Positions 16,048 through 24,697 of a stretch of 64,000 nucleotides of DNA are shown one piece after another. A program made the translations under genes and the position numbers. Source of the stretch: Pseudodesulfovibrio sp. JC047. GTDB lineage: Bacteria; Desulfobacterota; Desulfovibrionia; Desulfovibrionales; Desulfovibrionaceae. The notes beneath the pieces were generated by a model that was not told the DNA's origin, ran no database searches, and worked only from the letters and a program-made list of their open reading frames with translations. Within the stretch, counting starts at the first letter, position 1. The number at the start of each line of letters is the position of its first letter. The DNA lies in contig NZ_WUEH01000007.1 of NCBI RefSeq assembly GCF_010468615.1, positions 1 to 64,000 of the forward strand, written 5' to 3'.

Positions 16048-17382
16048 ATGAGTTCTATCGTGCAGAAAGTGCTGATTGTCGATGATTCTCAGACGAATTT
16101 GGCGTTGCTTGCGCATATGTTGCGGGATGTGGGGTGCGAAGTCCTCAAGGCAGAGAGTGGAATGGAAGCCGTTTCACTGGTCAAGGAGCACGAGGTCGCC
16201 CTGATTTTGTTGGATATCCAGATGCCGGGTATGAACGGGTATGAAACCGCAGCCAAGATAAAAGACGTCAAACATGGACGGCATGTGCCGATCATCTTCA
16301 TCACGGCCATATTCCAGGATGAAGATAATGTGCGGCAAGGGTATGAAACAGGAGCCGTGGATTATTTGTTTCGTCCTGTTGATATGCAGATTCTGACAAG
16401 CAAGGTGCAGGCTTTTCTCAAAATGCACGAACAAAAAGTCTTGTTGGAAGAAGCCGTGGAACTGCACCGGAAAACAGTGACGGCCTTGCAACAGGCCGAA
16501 GAGAAATATCGCTCCATTTTTGAGCGGGTGGTCGAGGGGCTTTTCCAATGCACGATGGATGGGGAATATCTGGAAGTCAATCCGGCGTTTGCGCGCATAT
16601 TGGGATATATCAACGCTGAAGAACTTGTCGGGAAAACCGGACTGCATGGGGCTTTGATGGTGAATCCCGATGAGCGAAGGCTGTATGAAGCGGCACTTGA
16701 AAAACATGGGGCCGTGTCTGGATTCGAATTCCAGGCCCGTCAGAAAGACGGGAATATTATTTGGTGTTCTGAAAGTTCCCGGGTGGTGTACCAGGAGAAT
16801 ATGGCTCCCTTTGTCGAAGGAATTATAGAGGATATCACGGATAAGAAAACCAACGAATTGGAACTAAAACGGTTGGCTACTGTGGACAGTTTGACCGGCA
16901 TCGCCAATCGTCACAAGTTTTTTGACCGGCTGGAACATGCATTGGCTCTGGCTAAACGATACGATCAGAAAGTGGCCGTGCTGTTTGTGGATTTGAATGA
17001 ATTCAAAAAAGTGAATGATACGTTTGGGCATCAGATGGGGGACGATCTGTTGCGCCTGGTCGCACAACGGTTGGAAAGCCGGATTCGTGAGTCTGATACC
17101 TTGGCTCGTTTGGGTGGTGATGAATTCGGCATCCTTATCACAGGTGCTGTTGATGAGGTAGGAGCCGTTGCCATGACCCGCAGCTTGCTCGATGAAATGA
17201 ACCGGCCTTTTTCCCTGTCGGGGGAGGATATCCTGATCGGAGCTACCATTGGCATGAGTTTTTACCCGGATGATGGCAAGGATTGCGTGTCACTCATCAG
17301 TCGAGCGGATGCCGCAATGTATGGTGCCAAAAAAGAGAACGAAAAATACGGGACGTTTGTGGCGTCGTTTGAAATGCCATAG
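16048..17382 (+). CDS. Response-regulator diguanylate cyclase (REC-PAS-GGDEF)
   Basis: A 444-residue cytoplasmic signalling protein that makes cyclic di-GMP from GTP. Domains: REC at 1-125 with acidic pair D12-D13 and phosphoacceptor D56 (LLDIQMPG); a helical segment 125-165; PAS at about 165-285 (IFERVVEGLFQCTMDGEYLEVNP); GGDEF at about 290-440. The active site RLGGDEF is intact and an inhibitory RESD (RxxD) lies five residues upstream, so product inhibition is expected. In REC the usual catalytic lysine before Pro is Arg (YLFRPVD, R109). GGAG lies near the start, eight bases after comB, so the two may be co-transcribed. No histidine kinase is adjacent. Output may be read by the nearby HD-GYP-like protein, an inference. 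Confidence 0.94.
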   Translation: MSSIVQKVLIVDDSQTNLALLAHMLRDVGCEVLKAESGMEAVSLVKEHEVALILLDIQMPGMNGYETAAKIKDVKHGRHVPIIFITAIFQDEDNVRQGYETGAVDYLFRPVDMQILTSKVQAFLKMHEQKVLLEEAVELHRKTVTALQQAEEKYRSIFERVVEGLFQCTMDGEYLEVNPAFARILGYINAEELVGKTGLHGALMVNPDERRLYEAALEKHGAVSGFEFQARQKDGNIIWCSESSRVVYQENMAPFVEGIIEDITDKKTNELELKRLATVDSLTGIANRHKFFDRLEHALALAKRYDQKVAVLFVDLNEFKKVNDTFGHQMGDDLLRLVAQRLESRIRESDTLARLGGDEFGILITGAVDEVGAVAMTRSLLDEMNRPFSLSGEDILIGATIGMSFYPDDGKDCVSLISRADAAMYGAKKENEKYGTFVASFEMP

Positions 17383-17830
17383 CACCATAGACTTGTTTTC
17401 TTTCTTTTTGCGACGAGTCCAGTGTCAAACGGTTTACTTTCGAGTATTCTTTCGGGAGGAAATCCTCATTTGAGGCACAATGAGACGAGTCTTCATTGTA
17501 CCGAAATATACCCGTGAAATTTTCCCGTTGTGCACGGTGAAAAATGCGTTTTTTCTGATGGTCTTGTGTGAACAGGACCTTTTTTTTGTTTTTTTTTGCG
17601 TGTCTTTTTTTGGGTTTTATCGTCTTTTTTTGGCCCCTGCGAAAACCCGTATTCCCCCTTTTTTTATGCCAGAATTGCCCCGTTATTAATTTTCCACTAT
17701 GTCGGTTGGTCTTTCGAGAAAAAAAGAGCAATGTGCTTGACTTAGCTCTTTTTTAGAGGCATGGAACCCGGTAACCATTGAAAATTGTTTGTTTCAAGGT
17801 TTTCGCAAATTTAAAGCCAAAGGATGGGGT
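17383..17830. other. Leader region upstream of the complex I operon
   Basis: A 448-base region expected to hold the nuo promoter. It contains long T-runs (17579-17640) and a 10-base inverted repeat near 17719-17754 described separately. Reading frames here are low-complexity and unconvincing. I could not define a clear promoter. Confidence 0.5.
17719..17754 (+). terminator. Hairpin with T-tail upstream of nuoA
   Basis: AAAAAAGAGC and GCTCTTTTTT form a 10-base stem around a 15-base loop. It could terminate transcription in either direction or act as an attenuator of the complex I operon, which starts about 75 bases downstream. Confidence 0.55.
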
Positions 17831-18208
17831 ATGGTTTTCGACTGGCTGCATTTTGCAATCGTTCTATTTTTGCTCGGTGGGCTTGTTTTTGCCCTCGGGC
17901 CTTTACTTCTTGCAGTACTGTTTGCTCCCAAGGCGCGGGGCGGGGACATCGGGATGCCATATGAATGTGGCATGGTCCCTTACGGTAGCTCGTGGGCGAG
18001 GTGGGGGGTCTCGTATTATGTGTATGCATTGATCTTCCTCGCTTTCGACGTAGATGTTCTTTACTTGTTTCCGGTTTCCACGGCGTATGCAGATGCCGAG
18101 GGCTGGGTTCCTTTTGTAAAGGTCTTCATCTTCCTGTTCTTCCTCATACTTTCCGTCATTTATTTTTGGGCGAAAGGGGTGTTTACATGGCCGCGCAGGA
18201 TTCGGTAG
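17831..18208 (+). CDS. nuoA: Complex I subunit NuoA
   Basis: A 125-residue membrane subunit with three helices (about 10-32, 66-86 and 95-115). The acidic stretch between helices 1 and 2, with [15 protein letters not shown], and [13 protein letters not shown] in helix 2 are NuoA hallmarks; the cysteine lies in the loop that switches conformation in complex I. The ATG at 17831 is chosen because AAAGGATGGGG precedes it; the frame opens 14 codons earlier. It is the first of thirteen closely packed genes and overlaps nuoB by 22 bases. Confidence 0.93.
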   Translation: MVFDWLHFAIVLFLLGGLVFALGPLLLAVLFAPKARGGDIGMPYECGMVPYGSSWARWGVSYYVYALIFLAFDVDVLYLFPVSTAYADAEGWVPFVKVFIFLFFLILSVIYFWAKGVFTWPRRIR

Positions 18209-18732
18209 TTCCCAAGGAATTCTTAACGACGGGCAACCATTATGTGGAGCCGCCGCTCGTCAACCTTCAACTGACCCAAGACCTCTTCGACGTCTGTCGA
18301 TCGATGTCGTTGTGGCCCATGACATTTGGACTTGCGTGTTGCGCCATCGAAATGATGGCTGCTGGCATGGCCCGGTTCGATATGGCCCGCTTTGGGGCTG
18401 AGGTTTTCAGGCCTTCGCCTCGTCAATCGGATGTCATGATTGTCGCAGGAACCGTCACCAAAAAATTGGCACCGGCTGTCGTTCGGCTTTATGAACAGAT
18501 GCCCGGACCCAAGTGGGTCATCGCCATGGGCAACTGTGCCATTTCTGGAGGACCGTTCAAAATGAAGGACAACTACAACGTCATTGAAGGCGTGGATACA
18601 TTGATCCCCGTTGATGTGTACGTTCCAGGATGTCCTCCTCGGCCGGAAGGGTTGCTTGAAGGGTTCTTCGAGTTGCAACGACTCATCACTGGTAAACGTT
18701 GGTGGCCTGTCGCTGCCGAGGTGGAGGGGTAA
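18187..18732 (+). CDS. nuoB: Complex I subunit NuoB
   Basis: A 181-residue hydrophilic subunit that carries the N2 [4Fe-4S] cluster next to the quinone site. All ligand blocks are present: tandem cysteines in [18 protein letters not shown] and [13 protein letters not shown]. The [15 protein letters not shown] block contacts NuoC/D. The ATG at 18187 lies within the end of nuoA and follows AAAGGGG. It would hand electrons from NuoI to menaquinone. Confidence 0.96.
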   Translation: MAAQDSVVPKEFLTTGNHYVEPPLVNLQLTQDLFDVCRSMSLWPMTFGLACCAIEMMAAGMARFDMARFGAEVFRPSPRQSDVMIVAGTVTKKLAPAVVRLYEQMPGPKWVIAMGNCAISGGPFKMKDNYNVIEGVDTLIPVDVYVPGCPPRPEGLLEGFFELQRLITGKRWWPVAAEVEG

Positions 18733-18734
18733 TT

Positions 18735-19262
18735 ATGTTGCAAATCCTGGAAGGCTTGGCGACGCAGTGTGTCGCCAAGCAGGACAAGGGCACGACCGGA
18801 CATGTCTGGTCGATTTTCCTCGATCCAAACCAAATCGTCACAGCGGCCAAGAAGTTGTATGACGCCGAGTATTCTCTCGAAGACATCTTTGCATTGGATG
18901 TTCAAGAGGGATTTTTGGTGTTGTACCATTTCAATCGATGGTCCGTGGATGAACGTGTTGTTCTCCGTGTGTTGGTCCCCAGGGACAACGCAGTCGTGCC
19001 ATCTATCGCTTCGGTTTTTCAAGGGGCCGAATGGCATGAACGGGAGACCCGTGATTTTCACGGAATCACCTTTGACGGAAATCCCAACTTTGTTCCGCTT
19101 CTGATGACGGTTGAGGATGTGGATTTTCACCCACTGGTCAAGACCGACAAGAAGCGGAAGTCCATCAAGGATCTTTTGACGCTTGGGGACATCGTGTCAT
19201 GTTCCAAGGTCGTGGAAGAGTTGTTTGCTGAAGCGGAGGTCGTGGAGGCCTCCGATGCGTAG
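18735..19262 (+). CDS. nuoC: Complex I subunit NuoC
   Basis: A 175-residue peripheral-arm subunit, separate from NuoD as in most bacteria and unlike the E. coli NuoCD fusion. The signature WHERETRDFHGITFDGNPN at about residues 98-116 is the family motif that packs against NuoD. AGGGG lies five bases before the ATG at 18735; the frame opens 36 bases earlier within nuoB. The tail after residue 130 is more variable. It has no cofactor of its own and helps build the Q module. Confidence 0.94.
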   Translation: MLQILEGLATQCVAKQDKGTTGHVWSIFLDPNQIVTAAKKLYDAEYSLEDIFALDVQEGFLVLYHFNRWSVDERVVLRVLVPRDNAVVPSIASVFQGAEWHERETRDFHGITFDGNPNFVPLLMTVEDVDFHPLVKTDKKRKSIKDLLTLGDIVSCSKVVEELFAEAEVVEASDA

Positions 19263-19304
19263 GCCGGGGCAACCGGTCGGTATATAAAACCGGACTGAGA
19301 GTGT

Positions 19305-20477
19305 ATGTCGGCTTACCAAAATTTAGAGCAAATGAAGGGTGATTTCTATACCCAGAAGTTTGAGGCCGGGAAGCAGGACGGAACTTTGATCATCAATTTA
19401 GGCCCGCAGCATCCATCAACGCATGGTGTGTTACGAGTCGTGGTCGAAGTGGACGGTGAATACATCGTTCGTGCCGAACCCGTATTGGGTTACCTGCACC
19501 GCATGCATGAGAAAATGGGCGAAACCCAAACCTGGGGTGGTTACATCCCCAACATGGGACGCGTTGACTACGGACACGCCATGGCCTGGAATTGGGCCTA
19601 CGTGGGCGCAGTCGAAAAACTGATGGGCATTGAGGTGCCGGAAAGAGCGGAATATCTGCGGGTCATCATGACCGAGTTCAACCGCTTGACCTCCCACTTG
19701 TTGTGGTGGGGTGCCTACATCCTCGACCTTGGAGCGTTTACTCCCATTCTGTACGCATTCGAAGATCGCGAAATGATATTGGACATCCTGCAGAGGCCTA
19801 CGGCTTCCAGGTTGACCTATTCCAATTTCCGCGTCGGCGGCGTGCAAATGGACATGGACGACAAGTGTATCGAGTTGATCAAGGCGTTTATTCCGCATTT
19901 CAGGGAAAGACTGCCCATGTACCGTGATCTCGTCACTGATAACCTTATTTTGCGCAGGCGCATTGAGGGAGTCGGTATCATGGACCAGGATATGTGCCGC
20001 CGGTATGGCTGTACAGGGCCTGTGGTTCGTGGTGCTGGTATTCCGTATGATCTGCGTAAGGACGAACCGTATTCCGTATACGATCGTTTTGATTTCGATA
20101 TCCCCACGCAGGATTCAGCCTGTTCGGCCGGACGGTATCATGTCCGTTTGGATGAGATGGAGCAATCCATGCGTATTATCGAACAGGCCCTTGAGCAGTT
20201 GGATTCCGCCGAAGGCGGCCACATCATCAAGAAAGCACCGAAACCGGCCATGAAACCGCCTGTGGGTGAAGCGTATTTCGCCGTTGAAGGTGGTCGTGGT
20301 AAAATCGGTGTGTATGTTGTTTCCGATGGAACCAAGGTCCCGTATCGCGTCAAATTGCGCGCACCGGGCTTTTCCAATTTGAGTGCGTTTGCCGAGGCTG
20401 CAACAGGAACTATCCTGGCCGATGCAATTGCCATCTTGGGAAGTCTGGACCTGATTATTCCAGAAATAGACAGGTAG
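19305..20477 (+). CDS. nuoD: Complex I subunit NuoD
   Basis: A 390-residue subunit that with NuoB forms the quinone cavity. Features: NLGPQHPSTHGVLRVV near residue 30 with the quinone-facing His, LGYLHRMHEKMGE, GGVQMDMD, and a C-terminal end in DLIIPEIDR. The [NiFe]-hydrogenase ligand cysteines are missing, so this is a true NuoD and not an Ech- or Mbh-type hydrogenase subunit. A 42-base gap after nuoC is the longest in the first half of the operon. The start ATG at 19305 follows GAGAG. Confidence 0.96.
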   Translation: MSAYQNLEQMKGDFYTQKFEAGKQDGTLIINLGPQHPSTHGVLRVVVEVDGEYIVRAEPVLGYLHRMHEKMGETQTWGGYIPNMGRVDYGHAMAWNWAYVGAVEKLMGIEVPERAEYLRVIMTEFNRLTSHLLWWGAYILDLGAFTPILYAFEDREMILDILQRPTASRLTYSNFRVGGVQMDMDDKCIELIKAFIPHFRERLPMYRDLVTDNLILRRRIEGVGIMDQDMCRRYGCTGPVVRGAGIPYDLRKDEPYSVYDRFDFDIPTQDSACSAGRYHVRLDEMEQSMRIIEQALEQLDSAEGGHIIKKAPKPAMKPPVGEAYFAVEGGRGKIGVYVVSDGTKVPYRVKLRAPGFSNLSAFAEAATGTILADAIAILGSLDLIIPEIDR

Positions 20478-20487
20478 GGGGGATTCA

Positions 20488-21462
20488 ATGAACGTATTCT
20501 TACAGAACCTGATACCGCTGATTATTGCCTTGATCGGAGCCATGATCTGGCTGGCGTTCAACGCACTGATATTGGTGTACTGCGAACGAAAATTCGCGGG
20601 CCATATTCAGCGCAGACCCGGACCGTTTGAAGTGGGTCCGCATGGTATTCTTCAGCCGCTTATAGATGGCGTAAAATTGATGGGCAAACAGCTCGTGAGG
20701 CCAGACAACGCGGATCCAGTCTTGTATTGGCTGGCTCCGATTCTGTCCATGCTTCCGGTCCTTTTGCTGTATATGCCCATTCCCTATGGTCCCGTGCTGA
20801 CTGGAATGGAAGTCAACCTCGGTTTGTTGTTGATCCTGGCTTTTTCCAGTTTTAACGGCCTCGCCGTTATTCTGGCTGGTTGGGCATCCAACAACAAATG
20901 GGGCGTTCTCGGTGCAGCTCGTGCCGTGTCGCAGACCGTTGCGTATGAGATTCCGCTGTTGCTGACAGTGTTGACCATTTCTTTCATGACCGGAACGTTG
21001 AACCTGACAGAGATTACCGCTTTGCAGGCCGGACATATCGGACATTGGTTTATCTGGAAGCAACCGTTGGCGTTTCTCGTCTTCCTGATCGCGATGTTTG
21101 GTGAGACCAACCGTGCTCCGTTCGATTTGGCTGAAGCCGAGTCCGAACTCACTGCCGGGTTCCACACCGAATACTCCTCCATGGGATTTGGCCTCTTCTT
21201 CATGGCTGAATATGGGTACATGGTCGTCATGTGCTCCCTGTGTACCGTCCTGTTTCTGGGCGGATTCCACGGGCCTATCCCCGGAGTTGAAGGATGGTGG
21301 TGGATGCTCGCCAAGACATACGGCTTGCTGTTCGTCATGATCTGGGCTCGGTGGACCTTCCCCCGTGTTCGGTTCGATCAATTGCTGAACATCAACTGGA
21401 AATGGTTGCTGCCGTTGGCCACATTCAATCTGTTGGCCACTGCGCTGATCATCAAGCTGTAG
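20488..21462 (+). CDS. nuoH: Complex I subunit NuoH
   Basis: A 324-residue membrane subunit with about eight helices that couples quinone reduction to the proton pumps. Visible signatures: YCERKFAGHIQRRPGPFEVGP (first cytoplasmic loop, residues about 30-51), GAARAVSQTVAYEIP, and the acidic FGETNRAPFDLAEAESELTAG loop that lines the E-channel and quinone entrance. AGGGGGG precedes the ATG. It follows nuoD directly because the NADH module genes nuoE, nuoF and nuoG are missing at their usual place. Confidence 0.96.
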   Translation: MNVFLQNLIPLIIALIGAMIWLAFNALILVYCERKFAGHIQRRPGPFEVGPHGILQPLIDGVKLMGKQLVRPDNADPVLYWLAPILSMLPVLLLYMPIPYGPVLTGMEVNLGLLLILAFSSFNGLAVILAGWASNNKWGVLGAARAVSQTVAYEIPLLLTVLTISFMTGTLNLTEITALQAGHIGHWFIWKQPLAFLVFLIAMFGETNRAPFDLAEAESELTAGFHTEYSSMGFGLFFMAEYGYMVVMCSLCTVLFLGGFHGPIPGVEGWWWMLAKTYGLLFVMIWARWTFPRVRFDQLLNINWKWLLPLATFNLLATALIIKL

Positions 21463-21471
21463 GGTGTAACT

Positions 21472-22059
21472 ATGGGTAAATTCAGAGAAAATGTTATACA
21501 GCCAATTCTCGATTGCTGGAGTTTGATTGTTGGACTCAAAATCACGGGCAAGTTTTTTTGCAAGCCCTTGGTGACAGTCCACTATCCTCGCCAGGTCATT
21601 GATAGCGAGAATTTGAGGACATATGGGGGGCATGTCGAGTTGATCGGCAAGCCCAAGGACCCGGCCACGCCCAAATGCATTTCATGCATGATGTGCGTGA
21701 CCAACTGCCCGAGCAATTGTTTGAAAGTCGTCAAGCAAAAGGCTCCCAAGCCGACGCCCGAGCAGGAGGCGGCCATGGCGGCTGCCAAGGAAGCCGGTGA
21801 AAAGGTTGTCAAACCGAAGGCTCCCAAAAATCCGTTAAAGTTTACGTATGATTATTCGAAGTGTTCCTTGTGTGGCACATGTATTGATAATTGTCCGGCC
21901 AAGGCGTTGCAGTATTCCAACAACATGTATTGGGTCGTGACCTCTCGTAAAGAGTTGGAAATCGATCTTCTCGCCAGGCTCAAAGAGCAGGCCACGGAAT
22001 TATCCGCTCCGGCTCCCAAAACCGAGGCGAAATCCGCCGCGGCAGAGAAGGAGGCGTAA
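21472..22059 (+). CDS. nuoI: Complex I subunit NuoI
   Basis: A 195-residue ferredoxin-like subunit with two [4Fe-4S] clusters. The motifs are CISCMMCVTNCPSNC (about residues 69-83) and CSLCGTCIDNCPA (about 128-140), both CX2CX2CX3CP. Between them lies a lysine/alanine/proline-rich insert of about 35 residues that is longer than in E. coli, and the C-terminus is an Ala/Lys/Glu-rich tail. With NuoE-G absent, these clusters are the first visible electron acceptor of the complex, so ferredoxin or flavodoxin could donate directly to NuoI. The insert might form part of such a docking surface, an inference. Confidence 0.95.
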   Translation: MGKFRENVIQPILDCWSLIVGLKITGKFFCKPLVTVHYPRQVIDSENLRTYGGHVELIGKPKDPATPKCISCMMCVTNCPSNCLKVVKQKAPKPTPEQEAAMAAAKEAGEKVVKPKAPKNPLKFTYDYSKCSLCGTCIDNCPAKALQYSNNMYWVVTSRKELEIDLLARLKEQATELSAPAPKTEAKSAAAEKEA

Positions 22060-22060
22060 T

Positions 22061-22570
22061 ATGGAAATTATGGCAAAAGTGGCGTTTTGCGTCTATACGC
22101 TCATCATCTTGGGCGGGGCCATTGTCGCCGTCACGAGCAGCAGTCTGGTTCGCGCCTTGGTGGGACTGATTACCACCCTGGTTGGCGTGGCTGGAATGTA
22201 TCTGTTGCTGGCGTCGCCCTTCATGGCCTTCATGCAACTCCTTATCTATGTCGGTGCAGTCAGTGTCCTGATCTTCTTCGCGGTCATGTTGACCCGGGCG
22301 GAGTTAGGCGGTGATGAAGCCGGGAAAGTGCCAATGAAGACATATGTCTATGGCTTGGCGGCAACCATGACTCCAGCGGCCATTCTTGGCTGGCTGGTCA
22401 TGACTCGGCCTGTACAGTCCATCGCCATTCCCACAGAAGTCGCCATCAAGGACCTCGGTCACGGATTGCTCGAATCCTACTTCCTGCCTTTTGAGTTGAT
22501 TTCGGTCATTCTCATGGTGGCAATGTCTGGAGCAGTCCTTTTGACATGGGAAAAAAGGGGGAAAAAATAA
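22061..22570 (+). CDS. nuoJ: Complex I subunit NuoJ
   Basis: A 169-residue membrane subunit with five helices. Helix 3 holds the conserved FMQLLIYVGAVSVLIFFAVM (about residues 50-70), which contains the pi-bulge hinge and Tyr typical of NuoJ. GGAGG lies six bases before the ATG, one base after the nuoI stop. It forms the E-channel region between NuoH and NuoK. Confidence 0.94.
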   Translation: MEIMAKVAFCVYTLIILGGAIVAVTSSSLVRALVGLITTLVGVAGMYLLLASPFMAFMQLLIYVGAVSVLIFFAVMLTRAELGGDEAGKVPMKTYVYGLAATMTPAAILGWLVMTRPVQSIAIPTEVAIKDLGHGLLESYFLPFELISVILMVAMSGAVLLTWEKRGKK

Positions 22571-22879
22571 ATGAGTGCTTTGACCCTCTATCAACTTGTT
22601 GCATTGATACTCCTGTGTGCCGGGCTGTTTGGTCTGACGCAGCGCAGGAGTCTCGTTGGTATGCTGATTTCGGTGGAACTCATGCTCAATGGCGCAGGGC
22701 TGTCCATGGTGGCAGCGGCGCAACTGACTGAATTCAGCGCTGTTCTGGGGCAGCTCGGCACCCTGTTTATCATGGGGCTTGCCGCAGCCGAGGCCACGTT
22801 GGTCCTTGCGATCATTGTGGTTGTTGCACGGCGATTCAAATCCGCCAGAACCAGTGACATCACTACATTGAAGGAATAG
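22571..22879 (+). CDS. nuoK: Complex I subunit NuoK
   Basis: A 102-residue, three-helix membrane subunit of normal size. The two key acidic residues are in place: ISVELMLNGAGL (Glu in helix 2) and AAAEATLVLAIIV (Glu in helix 3), which relay protons from the E-channel into the antiporter-like subunits. It begins directly after the nuoJ stop. Confidence 0.95.
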   Translation: MSALTLYQLVALILLCAGLFGLTQRRSLVGMLISVELMLNGAGLSMVAAAQLTEFSAVLGQLGTLFIMGLAAAEATLVLAIIVVVARRFKSARTSDITTLKE

Positions 22880-22881
22880 CT

Positions 22882-24426
22882 ATGGAAGGCGTAACTATAT
22901 ATAGTCAAATTCTTCTGCCAGTGGTGATCACTCTGCTTGTGCCGCTTTTCATCTATCTCGGTCGAGGTGATGAAAACAGGCGCGAGGCCATGAGTTTCAT
23001 TGGCGCGTTTTTGACATTCGGATCGGTGCTGTGGATGGCACCGAAAGTTCTGGGCGGACAGGTGTTGTACTACAAAGTCACCACCATTATGCCCGGTATA
23101 ACAATAGCGTTTGCGGCCGATGGGTTGAGCATGGTTTTTGCTCTGATCGCGCCGTTTCTCTGGTTTTTAGTCACCAGTTATAACATTGGATACATGCGGG
23201 GACTGAATGAACATGCGCAAACCAGATATTATATCTGTTTTGCTGTGGCCATTTTTGGTGCTGTTGGTGTGGCTTTGTCCGCCAACGTCTTTACTTTGTA
23301 TCTTTTTTACGAAGTCATCACTGTGTTCACCTACCCGCTTGTGTATCATCACGAGGACCAAGCAGCCAAGATCGGTGCCCGAAAGTACATCGTGTACTTG
23401 ATGGGAACGTCCAAGCTCTTCCTGCTTCCGGCCATGATTTTGACCTATGTGTTGGTTGGAAATCTCGACTTCAATCTTGGGGATATCCAACACGGCATGT
23501 TCTCGGCGGAAGTGATCGCCGAACATCCCAGGTTGGTCGCCCTGACCTACTGGCTGTTTATTTTCGGTATTGGCAAGGCGGCGCTCATGCCGTTCCACAA
23601 CTGGCTTCCTTCAGCCATGGTCGCACCGACTCCGGTATCGGCCTTGTTGCACGCGGTGGCCGTTGTTAAGGCCGGTGTCTTTTGTGTGTGCCGTATCGTG
23701 CTTTCGGCTTTCGGTACCAAGACCGCTGCCATGCTGACCATGAGTCAGATTTATGTTGGTGCTCCCGGTACCTGGCTCGGTGATTTGAGCATCGGATTGG
23801 GAACAGCCTATATTGCAGGCTTCACCCTGACGGTGGCTTCATTTATCGCCCTGACAAAAGACGATATCAAGGCTCGGTTGGCCTATTCGACAGTCGCTCA
23901 ATTGTCCTATGTCGTTATCGGTGTCACCATGTTGGTGGATTCGGCGGTTCAAGGTGGTGTCATGCACATCGCTCACCACGCCTTTTCCAAGATCACACTC
24001 TTTATGGCTGCCGGTGCCATTTTTGTTGCCGCTGGCCTGAAGAAGATCAGCCTCATGGATGGGTTGGGACGCAGAATGCCGCTGACATTTGGCGCATTCG
24101 GTATCGCTTCTATCTCAATGATAGGTATGCCGCCCGTGTGTGGATTTGTCTCCAAATGGTATTTGATCAACGGTACGCTTGATGCGCATCAATGGCCGTT
24201 ACTCGTCGCACTGCTGCTCAGTACGGCGCTCAACGCCGGGTATTTTGTGCCTATCATCTATCGTGCCTTTTTCAAGGCTCCCAAACCGGAGGCTAATATC
24301 GGGCAGTACAGTGAGCCAGCAATGACGATGGTCGTCCCGTTGTGTGTCACGGCATTCATCTCGGTGTTCTTGGGTCTGTACCCGCAGACATTCCTGAACT
24401 TCGTCAACGTTCTCGGCAAGTTCTAG
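22882..24426 (+). CDS. Extra antiporter-like complex I subunit (MrpD/NuoL family)
   Basis: A 514-residue polytopic protein with about 14 helices of the proton-translocating Nuo/Mrp antiporter family. Key features: glutamate in FTLYLFYEVITVFTYP (helix 5), lysine in FGIGKAALMPFHNWLPSAM (helix 7), and the helix 8 histidines in VSALLHAVAVVKAG. It has no long C-terminal lateral helix. The operon also encodes recognisable NuoL, NuoM and NuoN, so this is a fourth antiporter-type subunit next to NuoK. It resembles MrpD-type proteins often annotated as monovalent cation/H+ antiporter subunit D. It may add a pumping site or replace NuoL at one position; the arrangement is known from some anaerobes but the stoichiometry is not clear from sequence. 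Confidence 0.9.
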   Translation: MEGVTIYSQILLPVVITLLVPLFIYLGRGDENRREAMSFIGAFLTFGSVLWMAPKVLGGQVLYYKVTTIMPGITIAFAADGLSMVFALIAPFLWFLVTSYNIGYMRGLNEHAQTRYYICFAVAIFGAVGVALSANVFTLYLFYEVITVFTYPLVYHHEDQAAKIGARKYIVYLMGTSKLFLLPAMILTYVLVGNLDFNLGDIQHGMFSAEVIAEHPRLVALTYWLFIFGIGKAALMPFHNWLPSAMVAPTPVSALLHAVAVVKAGVFCVCRIVLSAFGTKTAAMLTMSQIYVGAPGTWLGDLSIGLGTAYIAGFTLTVASFIALTKDDIKARLAYSTVAQLSYVVIGVTMLVDSAVQGGVMHIAHHAFSKITLFMAAGAIFVAAGLKKISLMDGLGRRMPLTFGAFGIASISMIGMPPVCGFVSKWYLINGTLDAHQWPLLVALLLSTALNAGYFVPIIYRAFFKAPKPEANIGQYSEPAMTMVVPLCVTAFISVFLGLYPQTFLNFVNVLGKF

Positions 24427-24436
24427 GGGGAATGAT

Positions 24437-24697
24437 ATGAGTCAAAAAGGTTTGGGCGGATTACTCGCCAAATGGAGAGACAACTGGAAAGCGTGGAGAA
24501 TCATTTTCTTCGTGACGCTGGGAGTACTGCTCGTACTCAATATTCCATTTGTCACACATCACCCGCACTTTGGTCTTGATAAGTACCCCGGATTCTTTGC
24601 CGGATTCGGACTTATCGTCGGGCTGGCCATGGTCATCCTCATGAAGAAGGTGGTCCAGCCGTTTATTGCCAGGAAGGAGGATTACTATGGAGACTAG
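24437..24697 (+). CDS. Small two-helix membrane protein of the complex I operon
   Basis: An 86-residue protein with an amphipathic, Trp/Lys/Arg-rich N-terminus (LAKWRDNWKAW) and two hydrophobic segments (about 22-40 and 51-68), then a charged tail ending EDYYGD. I do not recognise a named family. It lies inside the operon between two antiporter-type genes and overlaps nuoL by 11 bases, so it is translation-coupled and was presumably selected to be made with the complex. It could be an accessory subunit linking the fourth antiporter-like subunit to NuoL. There is no canonical complex I subunit at this position. Confidence 0.85.
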   Translation: MSQKGLGGLLAKWRDNWKAWRIIFFVTLGVLLVLNIPFVTHHPHFGLDKYPGFFAGFGLIVGLAMVILMKKVVQPFIARKEDYYGD

